This document shows, one piece after another, positions 14,857-23,993 of a stretch of 64,000 nucleotides of DNA. The notes below the pieces were generated by a model. That model did no database searches, was not told the DNA's origin, and saw only the letters and a program-made list of their open reading frames with translations. The stretch comes from Arthrobacter sp. V1I9. GTDB taxonomy: Bacteria; Actinomycetota; Actinomycetes; Actinomycetales; Micrococcaceae. The translations under genes were made by a program, and so were the position numbers. The first letter of the stretch is position 1; every line of letters begins with the position of its first letter. The DNA lies in assembly GCF_030817075.1 (NCBI RefSeq), contig NZ_JAUSYU010000001.1, positions 2,108,001 through 2,172,000 of the forward strand, given 5' to 3'.

Positions 14857-16418
14857 CAGGATCCCGTCCCGCCTGACAACGTCTCCGCCGAGATGTTCTG
14901 CAGCGAACCTGCCGTGTGCACCGCGCGGAGCGGGGCTGCGGCCTTGTTCACGGTCTCGAGGGCTTCTGTCGGGTTGACCGAGTCTGCCACGATGCCGCCG
15001 CCGGCCTGGACATATGCCCGGCCCTCGCGCAGCAGGGCGGAACGGATAGCGATGGCCATGTCCATGTCGCCGGCAAAATCGAGATAGCCCACAACGCCCC
15101 CGTAGATTCCGCGGCGGTGCGGTTCGAGCTCGTCGAGGAGCCGCAGGGCGCGGGGTTTCGGCGCCCCCGAGAGGGTTCCGGCCGGGAACGTTGCCTTCAG
15201 CACGTCATAGGCCTTCGCCTGCGGCGAGAGCTGGCCCACCACAGTGGAGACGAGGTGCATGATGTGGCTGAAGCGCTCCACCTCCATAAACTGCGTGACA
15301 TCCACAGTCCCGGCCACGCACACCTTGGAAAGGTCATTACGGGAAAGGTCCACGAGCATTAGGTGTTCGGCGCGTTCCTTCTGGTCCGCCAGGAGCTCCT
15401 CGGCGAGGGCTTTGTCCCCCTCTACCGTCTTACCCCGCGGGCGCGATCCGGCGATGGGATGGGTGATGACTTCTTCACCGGTGACCGTTACGAGGGCCTC
15501 CGGCGAGGACCCGACGATGGAGTACTCCCGGCCCTCGGCGTCCTCGAGGCTGAAGATGTACATGTAGGGGCTCGGGTTGGTGTTCCGAAGGACCCGGTAG
15601 ACGTCCAGGGCCGAGGCCGTGCACTCCATTTCGAAGCGGCGGGAAATCACCACCTGGAACACCTCGCCGTCCACAATGGCTTCCTTGCCCCGGTCCAGCG
15701 CAGCCAGGTACTCGGCTTCGTCCCAGCGTTCCTGCACGCTTGAGGCAAAGTCCAGTGCGGCGGGGGCCAGGACGGAAACGGGCTGCGCCACCGGCGTACT
15801 GACCTTGGCCAGGAGCGCCTTGACCCGGGCCACGGCGTCATGCCAGGCCTCGTCCACGCGCTCGGAGCTGTCATCGAAGTTGATGGCGTTGGCGATCAAC
15901 AGCACTGTGCCGTCAACGTTGTCGTGCACGGCCATGTCGGTGACCAGGTTCAGCGCCATCTCCGGCAGCTGCAGGTCATCCTCCGGTGGGCTCACCAGGC
16001 GTTCCCAGTGCCGCACAGTTTCCCAGCCGAGGAAACCCACCAGGCCGGAGGTGAAGGGCGGCAGGCCATCGAACCTGTCCGTGCGGAGGGCTTCGATGGT
16101 GTCGCGGACGGCGTCCACGGGGCTGCCATCCACCGGGACACCTGCGGGCGGCTCACCCAGCCAGTGCGCGTTGCCGTCCTTGGTGGTGAGGGTTGCGCGG
16201 GACCTGGCGCCGATAAAGGAGTAGCGGGACCATGCCCCGCCCACCGCAGCGGACTCCATCAGGAACGTTCCGGGCTGTCCCTGCGCGAGCTTCCGGTACA
16301 AACCAATGGGGGTCTCCGCGTCGGCAAGTACCTTGAGCCGGACGGGGATGACGCGGCTGTGGCCGGCCAGTTCCCGGAACTCCTCAAGGCCCGGGCTGAT
16401 GATTCCAAGGTCCTGCAT
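14856..16418 (-). CDS. trpE: Anthranilate synthase component I
   Basis: This 520-aa enzyme uses chorismate and ammonia to make anthranilate, the first step of tryptophan synthesis. The N-terminal feedback domain includes the LLESA-like FLMESAAVGG. The chorismate-binding domain shows GEVFQVVISRRF, the SPYMYIF strand, GSSPEALV, HPIAGSRPRGKT, ERAEHLMLVDLSRNDL and the final PAGTLSGAPKPRAL block and GGGIVADS. The glutaminase partner trpG and trpD are not in the window. The gene follows hisI after about 110 nt; I found no leader peptide with Trp codons in that gap. Confidence 0.97.
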   Translation of the reverse strand: MQDLGIISPGLEEFRELAGHSRVIPVRLKVLADAETPIGLYRKLAQGQPGTFLMESAAVGGAWSRYSFIGARSRATLTTKDGNAHWLGEPPAGVPVDGSPVDAVRDTIEALRTDRFDGLPPFTSGLVGFLGWETVRHWERLVSPPEDDLQLPEMALNLVTDMAVHDNVDGTVLLIANAINFDDSSERVDEAWHDAVARVKALLAKVSTPVAQPVSVLAPAALDFASSVQERWDEAEYLAALDRGKEAIVDGEVFQVVISRRFEMECTASALDVYRVLRNTNPSPYMYIFSLEDAEGREYSIVGSSPEALVTVTGEEVITHPIAGSRPRGKTVEGDKALAEELLADQKERAEHLMLVDLSRNDLSKVCVAGTVDVTQFMEVERFSHIMHLVSTVVGQLSPQAKAYDVLKATFPAGTLSGAPKPRALRLLDELEPHRRGIYGGVVGYLDFAGDMDMAIAIRSALLREGRAYVQAGGGIVADSVNPTEALETVNKAAAPLRAVHTAGSLQNISAETLSGGTGS

Positions 16419-16530
16419 CGCTATGCTGTTCCGCCTGTTCTAGTAGGGGCCGGCCGGGCCGGCGCCTGTCGGTGTGCTTGCAGGGGTGGCCAGCCCTTCC
16501 CTGCTTTCCGCAGCAGCCTGCGGATGAAAG

Positions 16531-16986
16531 TCAGTCTGCCGGGCCGGTGGTGACGATAAGGTTCCTGCCGTCGAAGCAGGTGCGGGTGCCGGTGTGGCAT
16601 GCGGCGCCTACCTGGTCCACGCGGACCAGCAGCGCGTCGCCGTCGCAATCCATGGCCACGGACTTCACCCACTGCACGTGCCCGGACGTGTCTCCCTTGC
16701 GCCAGTACTCCTGGCGGGAGCGGGAGTAGAAGGTCACCCGGCCGCTGGTCATGGTGCGGTGCAGCGCCTCGTCATCCATCCAGCCCAGCATGAGCACCTC
16801 ATTGGTGTCGTACTGCTGCACGACGGCGGCAACCAGGCCTGCGCTGTCACGCTTAAGGGCCGCAGCCAGCTCCGACGGAAGCGGGCCCGCCGGCGATGCA
16901 GCGGAGGGGGTTCCGGCCAGGGCTGTCGACGGCGCTGCGGGCAGGGCGGAACCAGGGGTCGCGGTGGGGGTGGGCTGCTCAGACAT
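16531..16986 (-). CDS. hisI: Phosphoribosyl-AMP cyclohydrolase
   Basis: This 151-aa metalloenzyme opens the purine ring of PR-AMP in histidine synthesis. The core has [41 protein letters not shown] and the zinc ligands in [10 protein letters not shown]. There is a non-conserved Ala/Pro/Thr-rich leader of about 45 residues. Start at ATG 16986 was chosen over the longer frame to 17190 because that would extend into the divergent gene at 17099. It is followed by trpE, the same his-trp junction as in mycobacteria. Confidence 0.93.
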   Translation of the reverse strand: MSEQPTPTATPGSALPAAPSTALAGTPSAASPAGPLPSELAAALKRDSAGLVAAVVQQYDTNEVLMLGWMDDEALHRTMTSGRVTFYSRSRQEYWRKGDTSGHVQWVKSVAMDCDGDALLVRVDQVGAACHTGTRTCFDGRNLIVTTGPAD

Positions 16987-17098
16987 CAGGTCAAGTCTAG
17001 TGCCTTGGCCATGCCCCGATTCCTGTGTGAACAACGGCACGCCTGCGCGGGTGGACGCGCTGCCCAACTGCGCGGCTCTCGTGCTAGTTTCACAAGTG

Positions 17099-17743
17099 AT
17101 GCATTTCGTCGATCCGTCCCGAGAAGTCCTTGCCGAAACCCTCCTTGCGGCCGGCCCTGACGCGCCCACACTCTGCAAGGGCTGGCGCACCAGGGACCTC
17201 GCCGCGCACCTTTACCTGCGCGAACGCAAAGCCGCCGTGGGACTGGGGCTGATCATCAAGCGGCTGGCGAAGGCGTCAGACCAGGCCACCGCAAAGCTGG
17301 CAGCAAAGCTGACCACCGCCGATGCGTACGCCCGGCTGGTAAACACTTTCCGGAGCGGGCCGCCGGCCCTCTCCCCCATGAAGATCAAGGGTCTGGACGA
17401 AAGCGCCAACCTCATCGAGTACTTTGTCCACACCGAAGACGTGAGGCGCGCAGTGGACCGTTGGGCCCCACGCGCCTTGGACGAAGCCTATTCAGACGCC
17501 CTCTGGGATGAACTCGTCAAGCGCGCGGCCATCCTGTACCGGGGCGTGGACCTGGGCATCGTACTGGTGCGGCCTTCCGGACCGCGTCATGTTGCGAAAC
17601 GTGCTCCCGTTTCAGTGGCCATCGTCGGCGAGCCGGGCGAGCTGCTGATGCACGCCCACGGCCGCACGCGCCACGCCCTGGTCACGTTCGAAGGCCAGCC
17701 GGACGCCGTCGCGCTGCTGCAGTCAGCCGAAGTAGGGCTCTAG
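17099..17743 (+). CDS. TIGR03085 family metal-binding protein
   Basis: A 214-aa protein of the DinB / mycothiol-maleylpyruvate isomerase superfamily. The N-terminal helical bundle has a candidate metal-binding histidine in [12 protein letters not shown] and a second in [13 protein letters not shown]; together they resemble the metal site of mycothiol-dependent enzymes. The TIGR03085 subgroup is actinobacterial and its reaction is unknown. The ATG at 17099 directly follows GTG and no ribosome site is obvious, so translation may be from a short or leaderless transcript. The gene is divergent from hisI. Confidence 0.85.
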   Translation: MHFVDPSREVLAETLLAAGPDAPTLCKGWRTRDLAAHLYLRERKAAVGLGLIIKRLAKASDQATAKLAAKLTTADAYARLVNTFRSGPPALSPMKIKGLDESANLIEYFVHTEDVRRAVDRWAPRALDEAYSDALWDELVKRAAILYRGVDLGIVLVRPSGPRHVAKRAPVSVAIVGEPGELLMHAHGRTRHALVTFEGQPDAVALLQSAEVGL

Positions 17744-17749
17744 AACCAG

Positions 17750-17811
17750 CAACGCGGGGTCACTCAACGCCCAATAACCGAGGCTTTTGGGCAGCGAGTG
17801 ACCCCGCGTTG
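17750..17811. repeat. 62-nt near-perfect palindrome between convergent genes
   Basis: Arms CAACGCGGGGTCACTC (17750-17765) and GAGTGACCCCGCGTTG (17796-17811) are perfect 16-bp inverted repeats. A nested stem GCCCAA (17769-17774) / TTGGGC (17787-17792) extends the hairpin. It sits between the TIGR03085 gene and hisF and could end both transcripts, but lacks T-runs. The high symmetry resembles REP-type elements. Confidence 0.85.
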
Positions 17812-17825
17812 GCGGCGGGTGGGGA

Positions 17826-18602
17826 CTAGCGGACTTCGAAGCCAGCTTCCCGGATGGCGGTCTTGACCTGCGCCATCATGTCGTCCGGGCCCCAGTGGAA
17901 GATCGATGCGGCCAGCACGGCGTCAGCGCCGGCCGCGACGGCGGGCGGAAAGTGTGCCGGCTCCCCCGCGCCGCCGGAAGCAATGATGGGCACCTTGACG
18001 GCAGCCCGGACCAGGCTGATGAGTTCCAGGTCGAAGCCATCCTTGGTGCCGTCTGCGTCAATGGAATTAAGCAGAATCTCCCCCACGCCACGGTCGGCGG
18101 CTTCCTTGGCCCACGCGACAGCGTCTATGCCCGTGCCCGTGCGTCCGCCGTGGGTGGTCACTTCAAATCCCGACGACGTGGGGTGGGAGCCCGGGCGGGT
18201 CCGGCGGGCGTCGACGGACAGGACAAGGACCTGGGAGCCGAAGTGCCGGGTGATCTCGTCGATGACGTCGGGGCGGGCAACGGCTGCGGTGTTGATGGAG
18301 GCCTTATCCGCGCCGAAGCGGAGCAGCTTGTCCACCTCTGCCACGCCGCGGACGCCGCCGCCGACGCACAACGGAATAAAGACTTCCTCGGCGGTCCGGC
18401 GGACCACGTCGAACGTGGTTTCGCGGTTGCCCGAGGACGCAGTGACGTCCAGGAAGGTCAGCTCGTCGGCGCCGGCGTTGTCGTAGCGGTGCGCCAGTTC
18501 CACGGGGTCGCCGGCGTCGCGGAGGCCCTCGAAGTTAACGCCCTTGACGACGCGCCCGGCGTCGACGTCAAGGCAGGGAATGACGCGTACGGCTACTGCC
18601 AT
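17826..18602 (-). CDS. hisF: Imidazole glycerol phosphate synthase, cyclase subunit
   Basis: This 258-aa barrel makes imidazole glycerol phosphate and AICAR with ammonia from HisH (not in the window). It shows the first catalytic Asp in [33 protein letters not shown], the second catalytic Asp in VLSVDARR, and [13 protein letters not shown]. An insertion of about 15 residues after VDARRTRP is common in actinobacterial HisF. It follows hisG after 48 nt as the last gene of the rib-his run. Confidence 0.96.
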   Translation of the reverse strand: MAVAVRVIPCLDVDAGRVVKGVNFEGLRDAGDPVELAHRYDNAGADELTFLDVTASSGNRETTFDVVRRTAEEVFIPLCVGGGVRGVAEVDKLLRFGADKASINTAAVARPDVIDEITRHFGSQVLVLSVDARRTRPGSHPTSSGFEVTTHGGRTGTGIDAVAWAKEAADRGVGEILLNSIDADGTKDGFDLELISLVRAAVKVPIIASGGAGEPAHFPPAVAAGADAVLAASIFHWGPDDMMAQVKTAIREAGFEVR

Positions 18603-18650
18603 GGGAACTCCTGGAATTCTGTTGTGCGGGAGTAATGCGTGCGGGTCGAA

Positions 18651-19511
18651 TCAGATGCGGCAGGCGTGGATGCTGCTGACCAGGATGGCGCGGGCGCCGA
18701 GGTCGTACAGCTCATCCATGATCCGGTTGGTTTCCCGCTTGGGCACCATGGAGCGGACGGCAACCCAGTCCGAGTCCCGCAGGGGCGAGACCGTGGGTGA
18801 TTCCAGGCCCGGCGTCAGCGCAGCAGCCTGTTCCACGAGTTCCTTGCGGATGTCGTAGTCCATGAGCACGTACTGGCGCGCCACGAGAACACCCTGCAGC
18901 CGCCGGATCAGGACCTCGATTTCCTTGGCCGTGCCGTTGGCGGCGCCGCCATTGCCGCTCCGCCGGATCAGGACGGCCTCGGACTTCAGGATCGGTTCGC
19001 CGAAAATTTCCATCCCTGCGGCCTTGAGCGTGTTTCCGGTTTCGACGACGTCGGCAATGGCGTCCGCGACGCCCAGCCGGACCGACGATTCCACGGCGCC
19101 GTCCAGGCGGACCACCTTGGCGTTGACGCCGCGTTCTGCAAGGTAGCCGCGCAGCAGGCCGTCGTAGCTGGTAGCCAGCCGCTTACCCTCAAGCTCTTCA
19201 ACCTTGGCAAAATCCCCTACCGGACCGGCAAAGCGGAACGTGGAGGCGGCAAAGCCCAACGGAAGCAGCTCCTCAGCTTCCACCTCCGCATCCAGCAGCA
19301 GGTCGCGTCCGGTGATGCCGACGTCGAGCGTTCCCTGGCCGACATAAACGGCGATGTCGCGGGGACGGAGGAAGAAGAATTCGATGTCGTTGTCCGGGTC
19401 CACCATCACCAGCTCGCGGGTATCGCGGCGCTGGCGGTAGCCGGCTTCGGACAGCATCGCGGAGGCGGCTTCGGACAGAGAACCCTTGTTGGGGACGGCA
19501 ACTCGCAGCAT
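18651..19511 (-). CDS. hisG: ATP phosphoribosyltransferase (long form)
   Basis: This 286-aa enzyme joins ATP and PRPP in the first, histidine-inhibited step of histidine synthesis. It begins MLRVAVPNKGSLSE and has VGITGRDLL, KRLATSYDGLL and the PRPP-binding pattern ADAIADVVETGNTLKAAGM. The C-terminal ACT-like regulatory domain (about 210-286) is present, so this is the long HisG that does not need HisZ. It directly follows hisE. Confidence 0.96.
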   Translation of the reverse strand: MLRVAVPNKGSLSEAASAMLSEAGYRQRRDTRELVMVDPDNDIEFFFLRPRDIAVYVGQGTLDVGITGRDLLLDAEVEAEELLPLGFAASTFRFAGPVGDFAKVEELEGKRLATSYDGLLRGYLAERGVNAKVVRLDGAVESSVRLGVADAIADVVETGNTLKAAGMEIFGEPILKSEAVLIRRSGNGGAANGTAKEIEVLIRRLQGVLVARQYVLMDYDIRKELVEQAAALTPGLESPTVSPLRDSDWVAVRSMVPKRETNRIMDELYDLGARAILVSSIHACRI

Positions 19512-19602
19512 GGGAAATCTTTCTGGATTTGAAAATGTCTAGGTGTTCAGGCAATGCAGGCCACGGCGGGCACCGGCGGCACTGGGCGCGCCGGACCGGT
19601 GG

Positions 19603-19866
19603 CTACAGATGCTTGTAGACGTCTTCCAGGGTCAGGCCTTTGGCGAGCATCAGAACCTGCAGGTGGTACAGCAGCTGGGAGATTTCCTCGGCCGCCGCTT
19701 CATCGGATTCATATTCGGCAGCCATCCATACTTCGGCTGCTTCCTCAACGACTTTCTTGCCGATGCCGTGGACACCGGAGTCCAATTCAGCGACGGTGCG
19801 GGAGCCTTCCGGGCGGGTGGCTGCCTTCTCGCTGAGTTCAGCGAACAGCGTCTCGAAATTCTTCAC
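19603..19866 (-). CDS. hisE: Phosphoribosyl-ATP diphosphatase
   Basis: An 87-aa MazG-like pyrophosphatase acting in the second step of histidine synthesis. It reads [33 protein letters not shown] with the metal-binding E-x-x-E pair, and [14 protein letters not shown]. The start is GTG 19866, matching the usual M-K-N-F N-terminus; GGAGGG lies only one or two bases upstream, which is unusually close, so coupling to ribH translation or a slightly different start is possible. Confidence 0.92.
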   Translation of the reverse strand: MKNFETLFAELSEKAATRPEGSRTVAELDSGVHGIGKKVVEEAAEVWMAAEYESDEAAAEEISQLLYHLQVLMLAKGLTLEDVYKHL

Positions 19867-19968
19867 GCCCTCCAGCCTACTTGCTGCGGCACAAAGGGTG
19901 CCTGTCAGGCCGCTGCATGACGGGCGCGATGTGAGCGAACACACACCGCGCCCGCCATCCCGTGATTG

Positions 19969-20457
19969 CTAGCTGTTGTACTGCTTCAGGACGACGGCGG
20001 TGGCCAGTGCCGCGGTAACTGCTTCGTGGCCCTTGTCTTCCTTCGAGCCGGGAAGGCCCGCGCGGTCCAGGCCCTGCTGTTCGGTGTCGCATGTCAGGAC
20101 GCCGAAGCCCACCGGAACGCCGGTGCGCACGCTCACGTCCGTGAGGCCCGACGTCGCCGCCTGGCAGACGTACTCGAAGTGCGGCGTGCCGCCGCGGATC
20201 ACGACGCCGAGGGCAACGACGGCGTCGAAGTGCGGTGCCAGCCGGGCGGCGGCGACAGGCAATTCGAAGCTTCCGGGGACCCGCAGGACGGTGGGCTCGG
20301 CAATACCGGCGTCCTTGGCGGCGCGAAGGGCACCGTCCAAAAGCCCGTCCATGATCTGGGTATGCCAGCTGGCCGCCACGATGGCCAGCCGTAGCTGGCA
20401 CGTCCCGGCCGGGTTAAGGGTGGTGAGGTCGATATCGGGGGCGCCGTGTCCGCTCAT
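19969..20457 (-). CDS. ribH: 6,7-dimethyl-8-ribityllumazine synthase
   Basis: This 162-aa enzyme condenses the ribA/ribD-derived pyrimidine with the ribB product. Visible are [28 protein letters not shown], the [12 protein letters not shown] motif with its catalytic His, and [16 protein letters not shown]. Usually it forms pentamers or icosahedral shells. The 5' side holds a 17-nt tandem repeat that separates it from ribA by 85 nt. Confidence 0.96.
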   Translation of the reverse strand: MSGHGAPDIDLTTLNPAGTCQLRLAIVAASWHTQIMDGLLDGALRAAKDAGIAEPTVLRVPGSFELPVAAARLAPHFDAVVALGVVIRGGTPHFEYVCQAATSGLTDVSVRTGVPVGFGVLTCDTEQQGLDRAGLPGSKEDKGHEAVTAALATAVVLKQYNS

Positions 20458-20473
20458 AAGTCAGTGCTGTTCC

Positions 20474-20557
20474 GTTCAGTCTTGGGGTTGGTCAGTCGTT
20501 GTGGTGGGTCAGTCTTGCGCGCTGGTCAGTCCTGCGCGATGGTCAGTCTTGTTCGTG
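20474..20557. repeat. Five tandem 17-nt repeats between ribA and ribH
   Basis: The motif GGTCAGTC (first copy GTTCAGTC) begins at 20474, 20490, 20507, 20524 and 20541, a spacing of 16 then 17, 17, 17. Each is followed by a variable G/T-rich tail. The last copy (20541) contains the ribA stop codon. On the minus strand each unit reads GACTGACC and so carries a TGA. Confidence 0.85.
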
Positions 20558-21322
20558 GCCAAAGGAGGTATCGGGGGTGGTGACGGGCACTGCGCCGCCC
20601 ACGTGGGAGTCCAGCACCAGGCGGTGCTCCATGCGGTCCTTTTTGGTCTGCAGGTACCGGATGTTCTGGTCGCGGGACGGAACCTCGGTGGGGACCATCT
20701 CCACAACCTTGACACCGGCGTTGGCAAGCCTGTTCTGCTTGTCCGGGTTGTTGCTCAGGAGCCGCACTTCATGCAGTCCCATCTCCGCCAATACCTGGGC
20801 GGCCGCCTTGTAGCAGCGGGCGTCCACCGGCAGGCCCAGCTGTTCGTTGGCCTCCACAGTATCGAAGCCGGCCTCCTGCAGCGCATAGGCCTTGATCTTG
20901 TTGGCGAGCCCGATCCCCCGGCCTTCCTGGCCGCGCAGGTACAGTAAGGTTCCGCCTTCCTGGCGGATCATTTCCAGCGCATAAGCCAACTGCTCCCCGC
21001 AGTCGCAGCGGTAGGAACCGAAGACATCTCCCGTGAGGCACTCGGAGTGCAGCCGGACCAGAGGGGCTTTGCCGTCCTTGGGCGGGTTGGGGGAACTGAC
21101 GGCCAGGTGCTCAGCACCGGTCACCAGGTCGATCCACGCCTGGGCGATAAAGTCGCCAAAAGCCGTGGGCAGCTGCACGATCGGACCGCCGCTGACGGGA
21201 TGGGGCACCCGGCCGTTGCCCGATTCTGCCTGGTGGTGGCCGTTGGCAGACGCTGTTGCGTGGTGGCCGTTTCCTGGATCGGGCAGGTGGTGGCCGTTCC
21301 CCGAAGCTCCGGAAGCCGTCAT
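20543..21322 (-). CDS. ribA: GTP cyclohydrolase II
   Basis: This 259-aa enzyme opens GTP to start riboflavin synthesis. The zinc site is CLTGDVFGSYRCDCG, followed by the catalytic stretch LRGQEGRGIGL and LLSNNPDK. Before the catalytic domain there is an unusual leader of about 50 residues with three Asn-Gly-His-His repeats. Start ATG 21322 overlaps the ribB stop (ATGA); the longer frame to 21430 is inside ribB. Here ribA and ribB are separate genes, not the fused RibBA common in other actinobacteria. Confidence 0.95.
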   Translation of the reverse strand: MTASGASGNGHHLPDPGNGHHATASANGHHQAESGNGRVPHPVSGGPIVQLPTAFGDFIAQAWIDLVTGAEHLAVSSPNPPKDGKAPLVRLHSECLTGDVFGSYRCDCGEQLAYALEMIRQEGGTLLYLRGQEGRGIGLANKIKAYALQEAGFDTVEANEQLGLPVDARCYKAAAQVLAEMGLHEVRLLSNNPDKQNRLANAGVKVVEMVPTEVPSRDQNIRYLQTKKDRMEHRLVLDSHVGGAVPVTTPDTSFGHEQD

Positions 21323-22059
21323 CGTATCTCCTCTTCTCCGCCCTGGCGTCCTGCCCGGGCGTTGCCGTCGGCCGATGTGCCCGCTGCCTCGAGGTAGGCC
21401 ACAAGGTCTGCAATGGAGATCAGGGGGCATCCGTGTTCAGCAGCGAAGGCACGGAGCCCGTCCAACCGCATCATTTCACCGTCGTCGTAGACGACTTCGG
21501 CAATGACAGCCGCAGCTTCCAGGCCGGCCAGGCGGCACAGGTCGACTGCGGCCTCGGTGTGGCCAGGACGTTCCCGCACACCACCATCAACCGCACGCAG
21601 CGGAAAAATATGCCCGGGACGGGTCACGGAGGACGGTCCGGACTGCGGATCCGCCAAGACCCTGGCCGTGAGGGCCCGGTCGGTCGCGGAAATTCCGGTG
21701 CTGACGCCGGTTGCGGCGTCACAGGACACCGTATAGGCCGTGCCTTTGGCATCCTCATTGACTTCAACCATGGGAGGAAGCGCCATCGCGTCGGCGCGGT
21801 CGCCGGACAGCGGGACGCAGATGACGCCGGAACTGTACCGGATGGTCCAGCCCATCAACGCCGGGGTGGCGTGCTGGGCGGCGAAGATGATGTCGCCCTC
21901 ATTCTCCCGGTCCTCGTTGTCCACCACCAGGACAGGCCTGCCGGCCGCCATGGCCCGGACTGCTTCCTCGATGGTGTCCAAACCGGCGTCAATCCCGGTC
22001 TGGCTGCTGGAGACGGCAGCGGGAGCCACCTCAGGCTCGATTCGGACTGCGGCGTTCAT
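21319..22059 (-). CDS. ribB: 3,4-dihydroxy-2-butanone 4-phosphate synthase
   Basis: This 246-aa enzyme converts ribulose 5-phosphate to the four-carbon precursor of the lumazine ring. It contains the acidic metal site DNEDRENEGD, the YSSGVICVPL strand, TAYTVSCDAATGVSTGISA, and TRPGHIFPLRA with RPGHTEAAVDL near the active site. The last 25 residues are non-conserved. It overlaps ribE upstream (ATGA) and ribA downstream. Confidence 0.96.
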   Translation of the reverse strand: MNAAVRIEPEVAPAAVSSSQTGIDAGLDTIEEAVRAMAAGRPVLVVDNEDRENEGDIIFAAQHATPALMGWTIRYSSGVICVPLSGDRADAMALPPMVEVNEDAKGTAYTVSCDAATGVSTGISATDRALTARVLADPQSGPSSVTRPGHIFPLRAVDGGVRERPGHTEAAVDLCRLAGLEAAAVIAEVVYDDGEMMRLDGLRAFAAEHGCPLISIADLVAYLEAAGTSADGNARAGRQGGEEEIR

Positions 22060-22700
22060 GGTGTTCCTCCGTCAACAGCTGCGGGAGCCAGGGTGCTGAA
22101 CGCCAGCAGGCGCTCGGTGTACTTGGCCAGGACGTCCACTTCCAGGTTCACCCGGCTGCCGGTGCTTTTGGCGCCAAGGCCGGTCTCGGCAAGCGTGGTG
22201 GGGATGAGCCCCACCTCGAACCAGGGGCTCTGTTCAGCCGCAGCGCTGACGGCCGTGACCGTGAGAGAGACGCCGTCGATGGCGATGGATCCCTTTTCCG
22301 CGATGTAGCGGGCCAGGTTGGCAGGGACGCCGAAGCGGAGCCTCTCCCAGTTGCCAAGGGGCTCGCGTTCCAGCAGTACGCCCACGCCGTCCACGTGGCC
22401 CTGCACAACGTGCCCGTCCAGCCTTCCGCCCGCCGGGACGCAACGCTCAAGGTTGACGGCGTCGCCGGCAGCCAGCTCGCCGATGGTGCTGCGGACGAGG
22501 GTCTCCCCCATCACGTCCACGCTGAAGTCCTTGCCGTCTATTTCAGTGGCGGTAAGGCAAACGCCGTTGACGGCGATGGAGCCGCCCAGGGCGAGGCCTT
22601 CGGTGCTGCGGGGGGCGTGCAGCCGCACCGTGGCGCTGGCATCCCCGTCCCGCTCGACGGACAAAACGTGCCCTTGCTCGGCAATAATTCCGGTAAACAT
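22056..22700 (-). CDS. ribE: Riboflavin synthase alpha chain
   Basis: This 214-aa enzyme dismutates two lumazines to riboflavin. It begins MFTGIIAEQG and shows the two homologous barrels: VNGVCLTA with VDVMGET in the first, IDGVSLTV in the second. HVVQGHVDGVG marks the domain junction. The ATG at 22700 shares one base with the ribD stop. The gene is called ribE or ribC depending on the organism. Confidence 0.96.
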   Translation of the reverse strand: MFTGIIAEQGHVLSVERDGDASATVRLHAPRSTEGLALGGSIAVNGVCLTATEIDGKDFSVDVMGETLVRSTIGELAAGDAVNLERCVPAGGRLDGHVVQGHVDGVGVLLEREPLGNWERLRFGVPANLARYIAEKGSIAIDGVSLTVTAVSAAAEQSPWFEVGLIPTTLAETGLGAKSTGSRVNLEVDVLAKYTERLLAFSTLAPAAVDGGTP

Positions 22701-23815
22701 CAGTAGCCTCCCTGGGCTTGCTCCGCGGTGGCGCGGGACGGTTGTTGGTCTAGGGCAACGGTGCGTTGCGGTCGGAGGTGGAGCCGGAGGTCCCGGCCCA
22801 GCGTTCGGACTGAGCCGCCGTCGGACGGGTCCCACTCCCAGTGCTGCGCATCAGCGAGGGTGGCGATTCCCAGGCCGGTGAGGGCGGGGGTTCCGGAGCC
22901 AAGCAGCGTGGGAGCCAGGTAGACAATGAGTTCGTCAACGAGCCCGGCCGCGAGGAACGCGCTGAGTATGCTGGAGCCGCCCTCAACCATCAGGTGGCGA
23001 ATGCCGGAACCGTAGAGGGTGGACAGCGCCTCCTGGGGGTCGCGGGTCTTCAGGTGCATTGCCAGTCCGTCGCTCCCGTGGATGGCGGCGTCTGCCGGGA
23101 TGTCCCGCAGTCCCATCACGGCCCGCAGGGGCTGCTTCGGGGCCGGCGTTCCTGCGGCGTCGCGGGCCGTAAGGCGTGGGTTGTCCACCAGTACCGTCTG
23201 GGTTCCCACGAGGATGGCATCGATGCGTCCGCGGATTGCGTGGTTGTCTGCCAGGGACTCGGGGCTGGAAATCCACTGGCTGGTGCCGTCCTCCGCCGCG
23301 ATCCGGCTGTCCAGTGTCTGTGCGATGTGCAGGGTGACGAAGGGGCGTTTTGCGGCAACTGCCTCGAACCAGTGGCGGTTCAGGTCCAGCGCTTCGCCCG
23401 CGCCCAGCCCGCTGCGTACGCGTACGCCGGCTTCCCGAAGGGTGGCGGCACCGCCCGCGGCCGGGTCATGGGGATCGTCCACCGCGTAGACCACGTCCGT
23501 TATGCCGGCGGCGATGATCGCCCGGGCGCAGGGACCGGTGCGGCCCACATGGTTGCAGGGCTCCAAGGTCACCAGCATGGTGCATCCGGAAAGATCGATC
23601 CCTGCGGCAGCGGCCTGCGCAATGGCGTCTGCCTCGGCGTGGGCGGTTCCTGCGCCGCGGTGGAAACCAGTCACGAGTTCGCGGCCTTCGGAATCGACGA
23701 CGACGGCGCCCACCAGGGGATTCGCACCACGGGGACCGTTGAGGGCAGCCTCGAGGGCGATGTCCATCGCGGCGGTCTCGGCGGCGGTAAAGGCTGTGAC
23801 AACTTCCGCCGTCAT
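22700..23815 (-). CDS. ribD: Bifunctional riboflavin deaminase / reductase
   Basis: This 371-aa enzyme performs the second and third steps of riboflavin synthesis. The N-terminal deaminase (about 10-145) has the zinc ligands in HAEADAI and LEPCNHVGRTGPC. The C-terminal NADPH-dependent reductase (about 155-360) shows RPFVTLHIAQTLDSRIA and HLMVEGGSSILSAFL. Start ATG 23815 (MTAEVVTAF) is favoured because a longer frame adds sequence with no similarity. It is the first gene after the FMN riboswitch. Confidence 0.96.
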   Translation of the reverse strand: MTAEVVTAFTAAETAAMDIALEAALNGPRGANPLVGAVVVDSEGRELVTGFHRGAGTAHAEADAIAQAAAAGIDLSGCTMLVTLEPCNHVGRTGPCARAIIAAGITDVVYAVDDPHDPAAGGAATLREAGVRVRSGLGAGEALDLNRHWFEAVAAKRPFVTLHIAQTLDSRIAAEDGTSQWISSPESLADNHAIRGRIDAILVGTQTVLVDNPRLTARDAAGTPAPKQPLRAVMGLRDIPADAAIHGSDGLAMHLKTRDPQEALSTLYGSGIRHLMVEGGSSILSAFLAAGLVDELIVYLAPTLLGSGTPALTGLGIATLADAQHWEWDPSDGGSVRTLGRDLRLHLRPQRTVALDQQPSRATAEQAQGGY

Positions 23816-23958
23816 GCTGGAGCCTCGATGGTTGTGCTGCCGGACATGGCGGCAGCAGGACTTATGGCGTTTAAGAGCCATCGCAGCAGGTTCATAGTGC
23901 TTGTGTCGTTCCTTCCCTCTAGAACCGCGATGGCTCCGGGGGTATACGACAGCAGAAG

Positions 23959-23982
23959 GCCGCGGCGTCGGGTGACGCCGCA
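23959..23982 (-). promoter_or_regulatory. Hairpin in the ribD leader, possible expression platform
   Basis: On the minus strand TGCGGCGTC and GACGCCGC (with a four-base loop) form a tight GC stem right after the FMN aptamer and before ribD. There is no T-run, so it may not be an intrinsic terminator; it could act with Rho or on translation. Confidence 0.5.
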
Positions 23983-23993
23983 GAAACAGCTGT

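Noticed and set aside
16419..16530. Tryptophan attenuator with a leader peptide ahead of trpE.
   Set aside because: No short frame with consecutive Trp codons and no competing hairpins seen in the hisI-trpE gap.
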